Below the pieces are notes generated by a model. The model saw only the letters and a program-made list of their open reading frames with translations. It did no database searches and was not told the DNA's origin. This document shows, in pieces, positions 8,842-17,918 of a stretch of 44,974 nucleotides of DNA. Positions within the stretch are counted from its first letter, which is position 1, and every line of letters starts with the position of its first letter. The translations under genes and the position numbers were made by a program. Origin of the DNA: an uncultured Porphyromonadaceae bacterium (GTDB lineage: Bacteria > Bacteroidota > Bacteroidia > Bacteroidales > Muribaculaceae); NCBI GenBank assembly GCA_946414395.1, contig CAMKOE010000019.1, positions 1 through 44,974 on the forward strand, written 5' to 3'.

Positions 8842-8986
8842 ATAAAGAAATATAGCAGTTGGCCCATGAAGATTCTTCAATGCCAATTTCACGAATTATT
8901 TTAAAAAAATCGCGATAATCCGTTTGAATTCGTGAAATTGGCATTAGCCCCACAGGGGTTGGGCCATCATTTATATCATTGCATAT
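8842..8986. repeat. Palindromic intergenic element, copy A
   Basis: A perfect 19-bp inverted repeat (8879-8897 and 8927-8945) with a 29-bp loop forms the core. Outer arms carry GGCCCA (8861-8866) and its complement TGGGCC (8960-8965), and beyond them TATAG- and TATAA-type ends. Read on the minus strand, the right arm closely matches the left arm of copy B (42735-42790). It lies between two convergent genes, so the hairpin may also act as a terminator for both. Confidence 0.8.
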
Positions 8987-9069
8987 ATAATTCAAGAAAT
9001 TACTCGGTTTTCTCAAGACACACATGACCAGCACCCCACATGGCCACATCAGGCCGAATGATAGAGAAA

Positions 9070-11415
9070 CTAGAAGGGGTAACCCACCGAGAAGTGGAAC
9101 TCGCTGTCGCGCTTGAAACGGGGATGGAACAGGGGCCAATGCTCCTGACCGCTAGCGGGGTTGTGGGCCTTCATGCCCATATCGACACGCACGAGGAAGT
9201 ACTTGAAATCCAGACGGATTCCGGCACCATAGGACGCGGCAATCTGCTCATAAAATTTATTAAACTTGAACACACCGCCCTGCTGGTCATCATACTCCTT
9301 GATGGTCCAGATGTTACCCGCATCGATAAACAGGCCCAACTCAACGACCCAGAACAACTTGGCCCTGTACTCCAGGTTGAGGTCAAAACGGATGTCACCG
9401 CACTGGGAAAAGAAATTGGAAACCGAGTCGATGCTGTTGTAACTGCCAGGTCCCAGGGTGCGCACGCCCCAACCGCGCACGCTGTTGGCGCCACCGCTGT
9501 AGAAGCGTTTCTCAAAGGGCAGCACGTCGCTGTTGCCATAGGGTAACGCAATACCCGCCCCCACGTGGAAGGCGATGCTCTGGCGACGGTCAAAGTAATG
9601 GGTCAAGGCGAAATCGGCATCGGCCTTGACATACTGTGAATAGCGGATGCCAAGGGCCCTGTAGGTGCCATCGTCGTCGGTTTTCTGCCTCGTGAGGTGA
9701 GACAGGCCGTAGAGCAGGTTACCGGCCGTCTCGGCATTGGCGCGAATGGTGAACACGTTGCGCTGGAACATGCCCATCTGGCGCACGCTCATCTCGGCCT
9801 TGTTGGTACGGTAAAAGTTGTAGCCCATCCTCATGATCAAGTGGTCCCTGTAACTCTCGAGCAGCAGCGGGTTGGTGATGCGGTCCAGGAACTGCTGGCT
9901 CATCTTGGGCACACTGATCACGCTCAAGTCAACCAGGGTCAACGTGTGGGCCAATCGGCGGCTGCGCTCGGTCCACTGGTAACGCCAGCCACCACCGGCG
10001 ATAACGCGGTTATACTCGGGACGTGCCTGATAGTCAAAGTTGAGCGTAAAAATGGTAGAGGCCTGGATCTTGCGCTTGAACGAGCGGCTCAGGAAGGGGG
10101 CCATAAACTTGGGGAACGTGAGGTCCAACTCGGTGGAGTACTCGCTGTAGTTGTTGTTGATCAGGCCACTCAGGTTGCCCGAGAGGCTCTCATAGGACAC
10201 CTTGCCCTTGGCGCTGAAGACCTCAGAACCCTTGAACAGGTTGCGGTGCCTGTAGTCCAGCCCGACGCCGAAGCCCAAGTCGCCCTCGCTGTTGGTACCC
10301 TCGAGCGAAGCCGATACGGTCTGGGACTTGTCAGGTTGCAGGAAGACATACGCATCCACCATCAGCAAGCCGTCAACCTCGCCCACGGGCCTGACGTCAA
10401 TGTTGATCTGCTTGATAATGTTCAAGCGTCCCAGGGCGCGATAGGTGCGGGTGATAGCCTCGGCATTGTAGCGACTGCCAGGCTCGATGTAGTTGCACTC
10501 ATCAATCACACTGGGCCTCAGGTATCGTTCCTCGTCCTCGATGACCTTTACGCCGCCATTGATGACCACCGTATCAATGCCCCACAGGTTGTCGCGCATC
10601 GTCATGGGGTCATAGTTGGTCACATAGACCACGTCACGGATGTAGAACGGCTCGTGCTCGGTGTAGAAGGGCAAGCGGTCGTTGTGGTAGGGGTTGCGGG
10701 TGTTGAGGGTGAGGTCAACGGCCTTGGAACCAGCGGCAGTGTCGGCCATGAAGGTGATATATTCCTTGTTGAAGGCGTAGTAGCCCTCGTTGCGCAGGTG
10801 CTCGGTGATGTCCTGCCGCCACTCGTCCAGGCGGGTATAGTCCAGCAGGTTGCCCGCACGAACGCTGAAGTGCGACGAGTCGGCCATGATGATACGGTTC
10901 AGTTCCGCGTCGGGGATGTCATAGGTGATAGAGCGTATATAATAAGGTTCGCCCAGGGTGACATCATAGTTGACGCGCACCTTGCGCTTGACGGTGTCGG
11001 CATCCACACGATAGGTCACGGCGTTGTTGATGAAGCCCTTGTTGCTCAGGGCTGTGTGCAACTGCTCGGCACTAGCCATCGTCAATGTGCTGTCATAGAT
11101 GACCGGCGGGGTGCCCACGCGCTGCAGCCAGCGATTGATCCACTTGGTGCTGTCGCGCCCCGACAGGTTGTAAAACGCCAGTTGCAGTTTGAGGCCTCCC
11201 AACACGCGGTGGTTGGCATTCTGGCGCAGGTAGTTGGACAGTTGAGAGGACTTGACCTCGGGATGCGGGTCGGCGATGTTGATCTTGACATTATCGAGCA
11301 GCATCTTGCCCTGGGGCACATGCTTGGTCGATGAGCAGGATGACGATAGCAACGTCATGATCATCAATATCATGACGATGCCTGCCCATGCCCTGTCAAC
11401 CCGACGGTTCATCAT
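9070..11415 (-). CDS. tamL: TamA-like BamA-family outer-membrane lipoprotein (TamL type)
   Basis: The protein has 781 residues. The signal sequence ends in a lipobox LSSSC with C27 as the lipidated residue, a feature of the Bacteroidetes TamL variant. POTRA-like segments span about 36-360 and the Omp85/D15 beta-barrel about 365-781. The barrel includes the conserved VRGW lock motif (646-649), a repeated beta-strand pattern and a terminal phenylalanine (F781). It probably inserts or exports proteins or lipids at the outer membrane. The partner TamB is not in the window. It is last in a minus-strand run after the TPR gene, with a 45-bp gap. M1 or M2 may be the start. Confidence 0.85.
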   Translation of the reverse strand: MMNRRVDRAWAGIVMILMIMTLLSSSCSSTKHVPQGKMLLDNVKINIADPHPEVKSSQLSNYLRQNANHRVLGGLKLQLAFYNLSGRDSTKWINRWLQRVGTPPVIYDSTLTMASAEQLHTALSNKGFINNAVTYRVDADTVKRKVRVNYDVTLGEPYYIRSITYDIPDAELNRIIMADSSHFSVRAGNLLDYTRLDEWRQDITEHLRNEGYYAFNKEYITFMADTAAGSKAVDLTLNTRNPYHNDRLPFYTEHEPFYIRDVVYVTNYDPMTMRDNLWGIDTVVINGGVKVIEDEERYLRPSVIDECNYIEPGSRYNAEAITRTYRALGRLNIIKQINIDVRPVGEVDGLLMVDAYVFLQPDKSQTVSASLEGTNSEGDLGFGVGLDYRHRNLFKGSEVFSAKGKVSYESLSGNLSGLINNNYSEYSTELDLTFPKFMAPFLSRSFKRKIQASTIFTLNFDYQARPEYNRVIAGGGWRYQWTERSRRLAHTLTLVDLSVISVPKMSQQFLDRITNPLLLESYRDHLIMRMGYNFYRTNKAEMSVRQMGMFQRNVFTIRANAETAGNLLYGLSHLTRQKTDDDGTYRALGIRYSQYVKADADFALTHYFDRRQSIAFHVGAGIALPYGNSDVLPFEKRFYSGGANSVRGWGVRTLGPGSYNSIDSVSNFFSQCGDIRFDLNLEYRAKLFWVVELGLFIDAGNIWTIKEYDDQQGGVFKFNKFYEQIAASYGAGIRLDFKYFLVRVDMGMKAHNPASGQEHWPLFHPRFKRDSEFHFSVGYPF

Positions 11416-11460
11416 TCTCTATCAGTCTTCCTTTTTATCAGTCAAATCAGCACTCGGGTG

Positions 11461-13065
11461 TCAATCGCTCTCCACAAAGTTGCGCTGAGCCTTCTCGATA
11501 GCCATCTGGAAGCCCGGTTCATTGCGCAGCGTCGAGAAGTTGACCGGCGACAAGTCGTCGGCCATCAGCCTGTAGATGCTGCCATAACCGCTGTCCAGTG
11601 CCTGCTGCACATACTCCAGCGCCTTGAAGTTATCGCCACGCTGTGCCATGAACAGTGCGGCATAGATCAAGTTCTCGCCACCGGGCTGCTTGGCCTTTGT
11701 CACCTTGTACAACCAGTTGAGCGCGTCGTTGTCTCGTCCCAGTTGGTTCAGGCCGAAGCCCTTGAGGTCGGCAGCATCGTCGTCCAGGATAGCCATCGTG
11801 GAATAGTCCTTGTAGGCCAGCGTCTCATGCCCTAGCCTGCTGAGCAGCATGGCGCGTGACAAGAGGGCCTCGCCGTTGCCGGGCTCATTGGCGACAGCGG
11901 CGTTGAGGTAGCCCAGCGCCTCCTTGTCCTTTCCCTGCTTGACAAGGATGGCGGCCTTGGTCAGCAGCATGGGCACATACTGGGGCGCGATATCGGAGCA
12001 CGCCATGAGCGTCTGCATGGCAGCATCACAGTTACCGCCCTGGCCGGCATGGTACTGGGCCAGCGCTTTCACCAGATAGTACTCGGGCTGGGAGGCATCC
12101 ATCGACAGCGCCTGTTCCACACTGGCCAGCGCCTGATCGTAGCGGCCAAGTTCCAGACAGCACTTGCCGATGTTGTAATACACCAGATCACTGTTGTACA
12201 GGCGGTTGTTCTTGACGAAATTGAGATCCCTCAATGCCTGGCCGTAACGGGTGTGATCCATGGCGATATTGGCTCGCAGGTAGCGGTACAGGCCAGGATC
12301 GTTGGTCTTGTTGGCCAGGTCGGACATGGCCTTCATCACGGTGTCATAGTGACTGTCGCTCAAGTCAAACAGGCGTTGAACCGATTGCCCGCCGTTGCCC
12401 ACCATCATGCCCTGCAGCAAGTCGGCGACTGCAGCCTCGATATTGCCCTGACGGGCATAGATGTCGGCGCGGTTGACCAGCACCTGGGGCTCGGCATGGA
12501 ACAGAGCGACGGCCTTGTTGACGTGCTCGAGAGCCGCTTCGGGATTGTTGCGCCCCTGCTCCACCTGTGCCAGGCCATACATCGCGTCATAGTTCATCGA
12601 CTCAGCCCTGAGGATGGTCTTGAAGCACTTCTCGGCCTCGGTCATGTTACCAGCCATGAGATAGGTCTTGCCCAGCAGATCGACACAGGGCAGCGACTTG
12701 GGCTCGAGTTCAAGGGCCAGACGCAAGTCGGCGATAGCACTGGAGAAGTCACCGCGGGCGATACTGATGCGTGAGCGCAGGATGTGCTCGTCAAAGCGCA
12801 GTTCCTTGTCGCTCTTGGGGGTGAGCAGCATGGCCTGATTGACGTCGGTCAGGGCGGCAAGGTAGTCGCCGTTGTCAAACTGCTGATGGGCACGCGCAAA
12901 CAGCGTGTTATAGTCATTGGGGTTCTCGGCGAGATGGTCATCATAGACTTTCATCACCGCATTGGTGATCTTGTCCCTGAGGACCGCGTCGCTGCTCTGG
13001 GCGACGGCAGTGAAGCCGCCAGCGGCAATCAGCAACGAGGCTATCAGCATTCTGGTCTTGTTCAT
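11461..13065 (-). CDS. Periplasmic tetratricopeptide-repeat protein
   Basis: The protein has 534 residues. A signal peptide ending near AVAQ (20-23) is followed by many 34-residue helical TPR units through the whole chain, with typical small residue/Y/A patterns such as YDAMYGLAQVEQGR and PEYYLVKALAQYHAG. No enzyme motif is visible. It lies between kdsA and the TamL gene, 44-45 bp from each, all on the minus strand. A role as a periplasmic scaffold for envelope assembly fits this neighbourhood but is inference. It keeps the normal composition of the region. Confidence 0.85.
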   Translation of the reverse strand: MNKTRMLIASLLIAAGGFTAVAQSSDAVLRDKITNAVMKVYDDHLAENPNDYNTLFARAHQQFDNGDYLAALTDVNQAMLLTPKSDKELRFDEHILRSRISIARGDFSSAIADLRLALELEPKSLPCVDLLGKTYLMAGNMTEAEKCFKTILRAESMNYDAMYGLAQVEQGRNNPEAALEHVNKAVALFHAEPQVLVNRADIYARQGNIEAAVADLLQGMMVGNGGQSVQRLFDLSDSHYDTVMKAMSDLANKTNDPGLYRYLRANIAMDHTRYGQALRDLNFVKNNRLYNSDLVYYNIGKCCLELGRYDQALASVEQALSMDASQPEYYLVKALAQYHAGQGGNCDAAMQTLMACSDIAPQYVPMLLTKAAILVKQGKDKEALGYLNAAVANEPGNGEALLSRAMLLSRLGHETLAYKDYSTMAILDDDAADLKGFGLNQLGRDNDALNWLYKVTKAKQPGGENLIYAALFMAQRGDNFKALEYVQQALDSGYGSIYRLMADDLSPVNFSTLRNEPGFQMAIEKAQRNFVESD

Positions 13066-13109
13066 AATATTCTTGATGATGCGATGGTTTAACGGTTAAT
13101 CGTGAGTAC

Positions 13110-13928
13110 TCAATCCTTGTTGTCGATGCGGTAGATGACCTCGCGCAACTGGGTCAGCCTGGTGAGCAGGCCCTCCAGCAAGTCGAGGCGCAGCATGTTG
13201 GCACCGTCACTCTTGGCCACCGAGGGGTCCTGATGGGTCTCCAGGAAGAGGCCATCGGCACCCGTGGCGATGGCGGCGCGGGCCATGGTCTCGATGAGTT
13301 CGGGACGGCCGCCGGTGACGCCGCCGCCCTGATTGGGCTGCTGCAGCGAGTGGGTGATATCGACAATGACCGGGGCAAACGCCTGCATGACCGGAACGCC
13401 ACGGAAGTCCACCACCAGGTCCTGGTAGCCGAAGGTCGTGCCGCGCTCGGTGATGGTCACCTCGTCGTTTCCGGCGTCACGCACCTTCTGGACGGCAAAC
13501 CGCATCGACTCGGGAGCGAGGAACTGCCCCTTCTTGATGTTAATCATGCGGCCGGTGTGGGCGGCAGCCACCAGCAACTCGGTCTGTCGGCACAGGAAGG
13601 CGGGAATCTGCAGCACATCAACATACTCGGCGGCGATGTCGGCCTCGACAGGCTCGTGAATGTCGGTAACGACGGGAATGTGGAAGGTCTCGCCCACCTT
13701 GCGCAGGATGCGCAGTGCCTTCTCGTCACCGATGCCGGTAAAGGAGTCGATGCGCGAGCGGTTAGCCTTGCGGTAACTGCCCTTGAACACATAGGGGATG
13801 CCCAACTTTTGGGTAATATTCATGGCCTTCTCGGCAATATCCATCGCCATCTCTTCGCCCTCGATCACGCAAGGACCGGCGAGCAGGAAGAAGTTGTGTC
13901 GTGGCGATGACAGTAATTCGTTCAGCAT
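13110..13928 (-). CDS. kdsA: 3-deoxy-8-phosphooctulonate (KDO-8-P) synthase
   Basis: The protein has 272 residues, the usual length. It condenses phosphoenolpyruvate with arabinose-5-phosphate to KDO-8-phosphate for the lipopolysaccharide core. Family motifs are all present: GPCVIEGEE (18-26), KANRSRIDSF (54-63), NIKKGQFLAP (130-139), THSLQ (192-196), and ETHQDP (230-235). The fold is a TIM barrel of the DAHP/KDO synthase family. It is cytosolic. It sits between rsmE and the TPR gene in the minus-strand run. The stretch DGANML near 241-246 is also as in KdsA. The call is secure. Confidence 0.96.
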   Translation of the reverse strand: MLNELLSSPRHNFFLLAGPCVIEGEEMAMDIAEKAMNITQKLGIPYVFKGSYRKANRSRIDSFTGIGDEKALRILRKVGETFHIPVVTDIHEPVEADIAAEYVDVLQIPAFLCRQTELLVAAAHTGRMINIKKGQFLAPESMRFAVQKVRDAGNDEVTITERGTTFGYQDLVVDFRGVPVMQAFAPVIVDITHSLQQPNQGGGVTGGRPELIETMARAAIATGADGLFLETHQDPSVAKSDGANMLRLDLLEGLLTRLTQLREVIYRIDNKD

Positions 13929-13967
13929 AAGTATTTTTCGTCTATTCTACTAGTGTTATTTTCAATT

Positions 13968-14690
13968 TCACAGGTTGGCCGCCATGTCCAAGGCATGGAT
14001 GGCAGCGACGGCCATCAGGCCGGCAGTCTCGGTGCGCAGGCGGCTTTCTCCGAGCGTCACGGGCACATATCCAGCCTCGCGCGAGGCCTGCACCTCCTCG
14101 GGGCTGAAGTCGCCCTCGGGACCGATGAGCACCAGCACGTCGCTACCAGGCCGATAGGCACTCGGGAGCGTCTGCCGCTGCTCGCGCGGCAACATGGCAT
14201 CACAGTAGGCGATGCAGCGCGTGCCGCCGATGGATTCGGCCAGCACCTGCTCGACCGGCGTCAACTCGTCCAGTTGCGGCAGGGTGGCCTTGAGTGACTG
14301 TTTCATGGCCGAGACCATGATTTTCCTTAACCGCTCGGTCTTGAGCACCGTGCGCTCGCTGTTGTGGCAGCGCAACGGGATAATGCGGTCCACGCCCATC
14401 TCGACACACTTCTCCACGAGCCACTCGATGCGGTCCATGTTCTTGGTCGGGGCGATGCCCAGCACGATGCGGTGTCCCCAGTGCGGGGGCTGATGAGTAC
14501 TGTCCAGCACCTCGATGGCACACCGCTTGGGGTGCGCCATCGCGATGCGGCAGTGATATAGCATGCCGTTTCCGTCCACCACCTCGATGGTGTCGCCCTC
14601 GCCCATGCGCAGCACCTTGACACAGTGCTTGGAATCCTCCTCGCCCAGCGTCAACGTTGCTGCTATGTCGGGACAATAGAAACGGTGCAT
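13968..14690 (-). CDS. rsmE: 16S rRNA (uracil1498-N3)-methyltransferase
   Basis: Translation is placed at the ATG at 14688-14690 (MHRFYC), giving 240 residues, the normal size. The same frame stays open further upstream, but that part overlaps the permease gene and lacks family similarity. RsmE is a SPOUT (knotted) methyltransferase that modifies U1498 of 16S rRNA with S-adenosylmethionine. A PUA-like N-terminal domain (about 1-65) is followed by the SPOUT domain, with the signature LIGPEGDFSPEE (188-199) and LGESRLRTETA (213-223). It follows the permease gene after 29 bp. Confidence 0.95.
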   Translation of the reverse strand: MHRFYCPDIAATLTLGEEDSKHCVKVLRMGEGDTIEVVDGNGMLYHCRIAMAHPKRCAIEVLDSTHQPPHWGHRIVLGIAPTKNMDRIEWLVEKCVEMGVDRIIPLRCHNSERTVLKTERLRKIMVSAMKQSLKATLPQLDELTPVEQVLAESIGGTRCIAYCDAMLPREQRQTLPSAYRPGSDVLVLIGPEGDFSPEEVQASREAGYVPVTLGESRLRTETAGLMAVAAIHALDMAANL

Positions 14691-14719
14691 TTTCAATGAT
14701 CTGTTGCGGTGGGCAAGGG

Positions 14720-16042
14720 TCACTTGCTTTCCCTCACGTGCTTGTACTTGAACAGGAACATGAACGACACGGCAACCACCAGGGCAAAGCCGGCAAAGAT
14801 GTACCATGCGGTGCTCCAACCGGTCGGCGTGTTACCCACGAGGTAGCCGGCTTCATTCCAGTGACACAGGCTATTGACGATGGCACCGGCGGCCAGTGTG
14901 CCGATGGTGGCTCCCAGGCCATTGGTCATCAGCATGAACAGGCCCTGGGCCGAAGCCTTCACGTCGGGGGCGCATTCCTTATCGACAAAGATGCCGCCCG
15001 AAACGTTGAAGAAGTCAAATGCGACACCATATACCACACACGACAGCACAATCAGGATCACGCCGGGGAAGGCGGGATTGCCGGCTCCGAAGAAGCCGAA
15101 CCTGAGCACCCAGGCGAACATGGCGATCAACATCACCACCTTGATGCCGTAGCGCTTCAGAAAGAAGGGGATCAACAGGATGCACAGCGCCTCGGCAATC
15201 TGCGACAGCGACACGAGCATCGTGGCGTTGTTGGCGCCGAAGGTGTCGGCCATCGCGGGATCACTCTTGAAGTGGGTCAGGTAGGGGGTTGCAAAGCCGT
15301 TGGTCACCTGCAGGGACATACCCAGCATGGCCGAGAAGATGAAGAACATCGCCATCTTCTTGGTCTTGAACAACTTGAAGGCGCTCAAGCCCAGTTGCTC
15401 GGCCAGCGATTGAGACTCTTTCTTGAGCAGTTTGCACTCGGGCAAGGTCATGCAGTACAGGAACAGCACGACACTCAAGATGCCCGACACCATGAACTGC
15501 ATGTAGGTGTACTGGAACTTGTGGGCATTCTCACCCAGGGTGAAGCCGAAACTGCCGCCATCAAGCACTGCACAGTTGACAAACCACATCGTGCAGATGA
15601 AACCGATGGTGCCGAACACGCGGATGGGCGGGAAATCCTTCTCGGTGTCCATGCCGTTGTCCTTCAGGATGGTGAACGCCACCGTGTTGGACAACGCCAG
15701 CGTGGGCATGTAGAAGGCAACACTCAAGGTATAGATTGCGATGAAGGCCGTCTTGTCGGGGGTGGGATTGGTCATGCCCATGTAGGCCAGCGCAATCATT
15801 GCCATGCCGGCAATCAGGTGGCAGATGCCCAGCAGGCGCTGGGGCTGGATGTACTTGTCGGCCACGATACCCATCAGTGTGGGCATGAAGATCGACACGA
15901 TACCCTGGATAGCATAGAACCACGAGATCTCGGTTCCCATGCCCGCGGTTCCCAGGTAGTTGCCCATGCAGGTCAGGTAGGCGCCCCACACGGCAAACTC
16001 CAGGAAATTCATCACAATGAGTCTCAACTTTAGATTTTTCAT
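14720..16042 (-). CDS. nupG: Nucleoside permease, NupG/XapB-type MFS transporter
   Basis: The protein has 440 residues and about twelve membrane segments. The start MKNLKLRLIVMNFLEF and the following FAVWGAYLTCMGNYLG are typical of the nucleoside:H+ symporter family (NHS) within the major facilitator superfamily. It imports nucleosides across the inner membrane. The central loop after the sixth helix (about 200-225) is charged, as usual. It belongs to the minus-strand run and is followed 29 bp later by rsmE. A CAAAATTA on the plus strand at 16082-16089 could be the -7 box (TAATTTTG) of a promoter, but its -33 partner is poor. Which nucleosides it carries is not readable from sequence. Confidence 0.88.
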   Translation of the reverse strand: MKNLKLRLIVMNFLEFAVWGAYLTCMGNYLGTAGMGTEISWFYAIQGIVSIFMPTLMGIVADKYIQPQRLLGICHLIAGMAMIALAYMGMTNPTPDKTAFIAIYTLSVAFYMPTLALSNTVAFTILKDNGMDTEKDFPPIRVFGTIGFICTMWFVNCAVLDGGSFGFTLGENAHKFQYTYMQFMVSGILSVVLFLYCMTLPECKLLKKESQSLAEQLGLSAFKLFKTKKMAMFFIFSAMLGMSLQVTNGFATPYLTHFKSDPAMADTFGANNATMLVSLSQIAEALCILLIPFFLKRYGIKVVMLIAMFAWVLRFGFFGAGNPAFPGVILIVLSCVVYGVAFDFFNVSGGIFVDKECAPDVKASAQGLFMLMTNGLGATIGTLAAGAIVNSLCHWNEAGYLVGNTPTGWSTAWYIFAGFALVVAVSFMFLFKYKHVRESK

Positions 16043-16105
16043 ACTGAATTCAGATATTTAAATTGAATTGTTTTTATTGCGCAAAATTAAGCAAAATTTG
16101 GCGGA

Positions 16106-16702
16106 TTATTCGTCACTTTGACCTTGATTCATCTTGCTGGCGATGATTTTCTGCACCCGAGCGGCTTTTTCATACTCTTCCTTGTCAACATAGCGTTGCA
16201 GGCGCTGTTCCAGTTTCTCGACGGGCAAGTCCTCAAGGCGCACAGGGCGTTGCGGCTTGTAGGCTCCGTCCCGACGCCACTCGTAACTGGTGAGTTTCAT
16301 CACCTCGGGCGTGGTGTAGATGGGGGCTCCGGTGCGCAGGGCTATGGCAATGGCATCGCTCGTGCGCGAATCCACATCGACACTCAGCGTGCCGTTGTTC
16401 AAGTGCAGCATCGATGCAAACACGCCATCCTTGAAACTATAGATGGTGACACCCTCAAGTTCGATGCCATACACGTGGAACATGCTCACAAACAGGTCTT
16501 GGGTCAACGGGCGCGATGGCACCACCTGTTCCAGCCGCACGGCGATGGACTGGGCCTCGGCGGCACCGACGACGATGGGGATGCGGCGGGCCTCGTCGGC
16601 TGTGCTGTCGGCATTCTCGAGCAACAGCGCGTAGGCGCCCGGCTGCACCTCACTGCGCGTGATGCCCAGCACCTTCATCTCTATCAAATTTTCTTTCTCC
16701 AT
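16106..16702 (-). CDS. Bifunctional nuclease-domain (DUF151) protein with UvrB/C motif
   Basis: The start is placed at 16700-16702 (MEKENLIEMKVLG), giving 198 residues; the upstream open frame overlaps mnmA and has no family similarity. Residues 8-140 form the BFN/DUF151 domain, with the hallmark DSRTSDAIAIALRTGAPI (111-128). Residues about 160-190 form a UvrB/UvrC interaction motif, rich in K and E (VDKEEYEKAARVQKI). Plant and bacterial relatives show DNase/RNase activity in vitro; the true role is uncertain. It follows mnmA after 50 bp on the minus strand. Confidence 0.88.
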   Translation of the reverse strand: MEKENLIEMKVLGITRSEVQPGAYALLLENADSTADEARRIPIVVGAAEAQSIAVRLEQVVPSRPLTQDLFVSMFHVYGIELEGVTIYSFKDGVFASMLHLNNGTLSVDVDSRTSDAIAIALRTGAPIYTTPEVMKLTSYEWRRDGAYKPQRPVRLEDLPVEKLEQRLQRYVDKEEYEKAARVQKIIASKMNQGQSDE

Positions 16703-16752
16703 TCTTCTATTGGGTTTTTCTATTTTTCTGAATATCCGCGTTTGCTCCGTTA

Positions 16753-17817
16753 TCAGGAACAGATGATGCCACTGCCGTAGCACAGGTGGCCCTGAGCGTC
16801 ATACACGACGGCAAACTGTCCCGGGGCGATACCCTGCACGTCCTCCTCGCTCTCGATAACCCATTGATGGCCATCGATGTGGGTAAACTTGCCGCGCATG
16901 ATGTGCGGCGTGTGGCGGTTCTTGAACATGATGTCCACCGGTCCCTCAACGCCCTCCCAGGGGTTGCCCGAGATGAAGTGCATCTCGTCGAGGCGCAGCG
17001 TGCGGCCATACTGCTTGGCAGTGCCGTAACCGTTGGAAACATAGATGACGTTCTCACCGACGTTCTTGCGCACGACATACCACGGGCCGCCGCTCAGGCC
17101 CAAGCCCTTGCGCTGGCCGATGGTGTGGAACCAGTAGCCCCGGTGCTCACCCAACTTGCGTCCCGTCTCAAGTTCGATGATGGGACCGGGCTTCTCGCCC
17201 AGGTGACGGCGGATGAAGTCGTTGTAATCAATCTGACCCAGGAAGCAGATACCTTGACTGTCACGACGGTGGGCATTGGGCAGGTGAACATCCTCGGCGA
17301 TGCGACGCACTTCCCCCTTGGGAAGGTTGCCGATGGGGAAAGTGATGTGCTTCAATTGGTCATAGGTGATCTGGGCCAAAAAGTCGGTCTGGTCCTTGAC
17401 GGGATCAACGGCAGTGGCCAGATACTTGACACCGTTGACGACCTCGGTCGTAGCATAGTGTCCCGTGGCCGTCTGGTCAAAATCCTTGCCCCAGCGCTCC
17501 TCAAAGAAACCGAACTTGATCATCCTGTTGCACATCATGTCGGGATTGGGCGTGAGACCGGCCTTGACGGTGCGCAGGGCATATTCCATGACGTGGGCCC
17601 AGTATTCCTCGTGCAGCGACACCACCTCCAGCGGCAAGCCGTAACGCCGCGCGATGAGGGTACACATCTCGATGTCCTCCTCGGCGCTGCAGTCGCCCTC
17701 GTCATTGTCCATGCCGATGCGTATGTAGAACAGGTGCAGGTCCTCGCCCCGCTCCTTGAGCAGGTGGACCACCACGGCGCTGTCCACGCCACCCGATATT
17801 AACACTGCTGTACTCAT
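16753..17817 (-). CDS. mnmA: tRNA-specific 2-thiouridylase MnmA
   Basis: The protein has 354 residues, the family length. The P-loop ATP-pyrophosphatase motif SGGVDS is at 8-13. The two catalytic cysteines are in place: C96 (NPDMMCNRMIKFG) and C191 (GICFLGQIDY). It adds sulfur to C2 of the wobble uridine of tRNAs for Lys, Glu and Gln, using ATP and a sulfur relay. C-terminal barrel regions (about 210-354) match the tRNA-binding part of MnmA. Bacteroidales often have more than one MnmA-like protein, so this may be one of a pair. It lies between the DoxX and DUF151 genes. Confidence 0.95.
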   Translation of the reverse strand: MSTAVLISGGVDSAVVVHLLKERGEDLHLFYIRIGMDNDEGDCSAEEDIEMCTLIARRYGLPLEVVSLHEEYWAHVMEYALRTVKAGLTPNPDMMCNRMIKFGFFEERWGKDFDQTATGHYATTEVVNGVKYLATAVDPVKDQTDFLAQITYDQLKHITFPIGNLPKGEVRRIAEDVHLPNAHRRDSQGICFLGQIDYNDFIRRHLGEKPGPIIELETGRKLGEHRGYWFHTIGQRKGLGLSGGPWYVVRKNVGENVIYVSNGYGTAKQYGRTLRLDEMHFISGNPWEGVEGPVDIMFKNRHTPHIMRGKFTHIDGHQWVIESEEDVQGIAPGQFAVVYDAQGHLCYGSGIICS

Positions 17818-17918
17818 GCAAAAAATCAGTTTCTCTTTATAGATGATTGGTCAACAGGCAGATTGCATTTCCCCACCCTGTAGAGCCAACACGCGACTCG
17901 ACGACCGCGGCTCGCGGC

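Noticed and set aside
9697..11334. Long open frames opposite real genes, for example 9697-11334, 939-2378 and 14657-16033 on the plus strand
   Set aside because: They lie antisense to TamL, the amylase and the nucleoside permease, whose motifs are clear. Their products are low-complexity, rich in H, V, A, G and Q, as expected from a G+C-rich codon bias on the other strand.
14691..14819. Longer upstream starts for RsmE, DUF151 protein, DegT and the NagX-like protein
   Set aside because: In each case the extension has no family similarity and, for three of them, overlaps the neighbouring gene. The internal ATG gives the usual family N-terminus.
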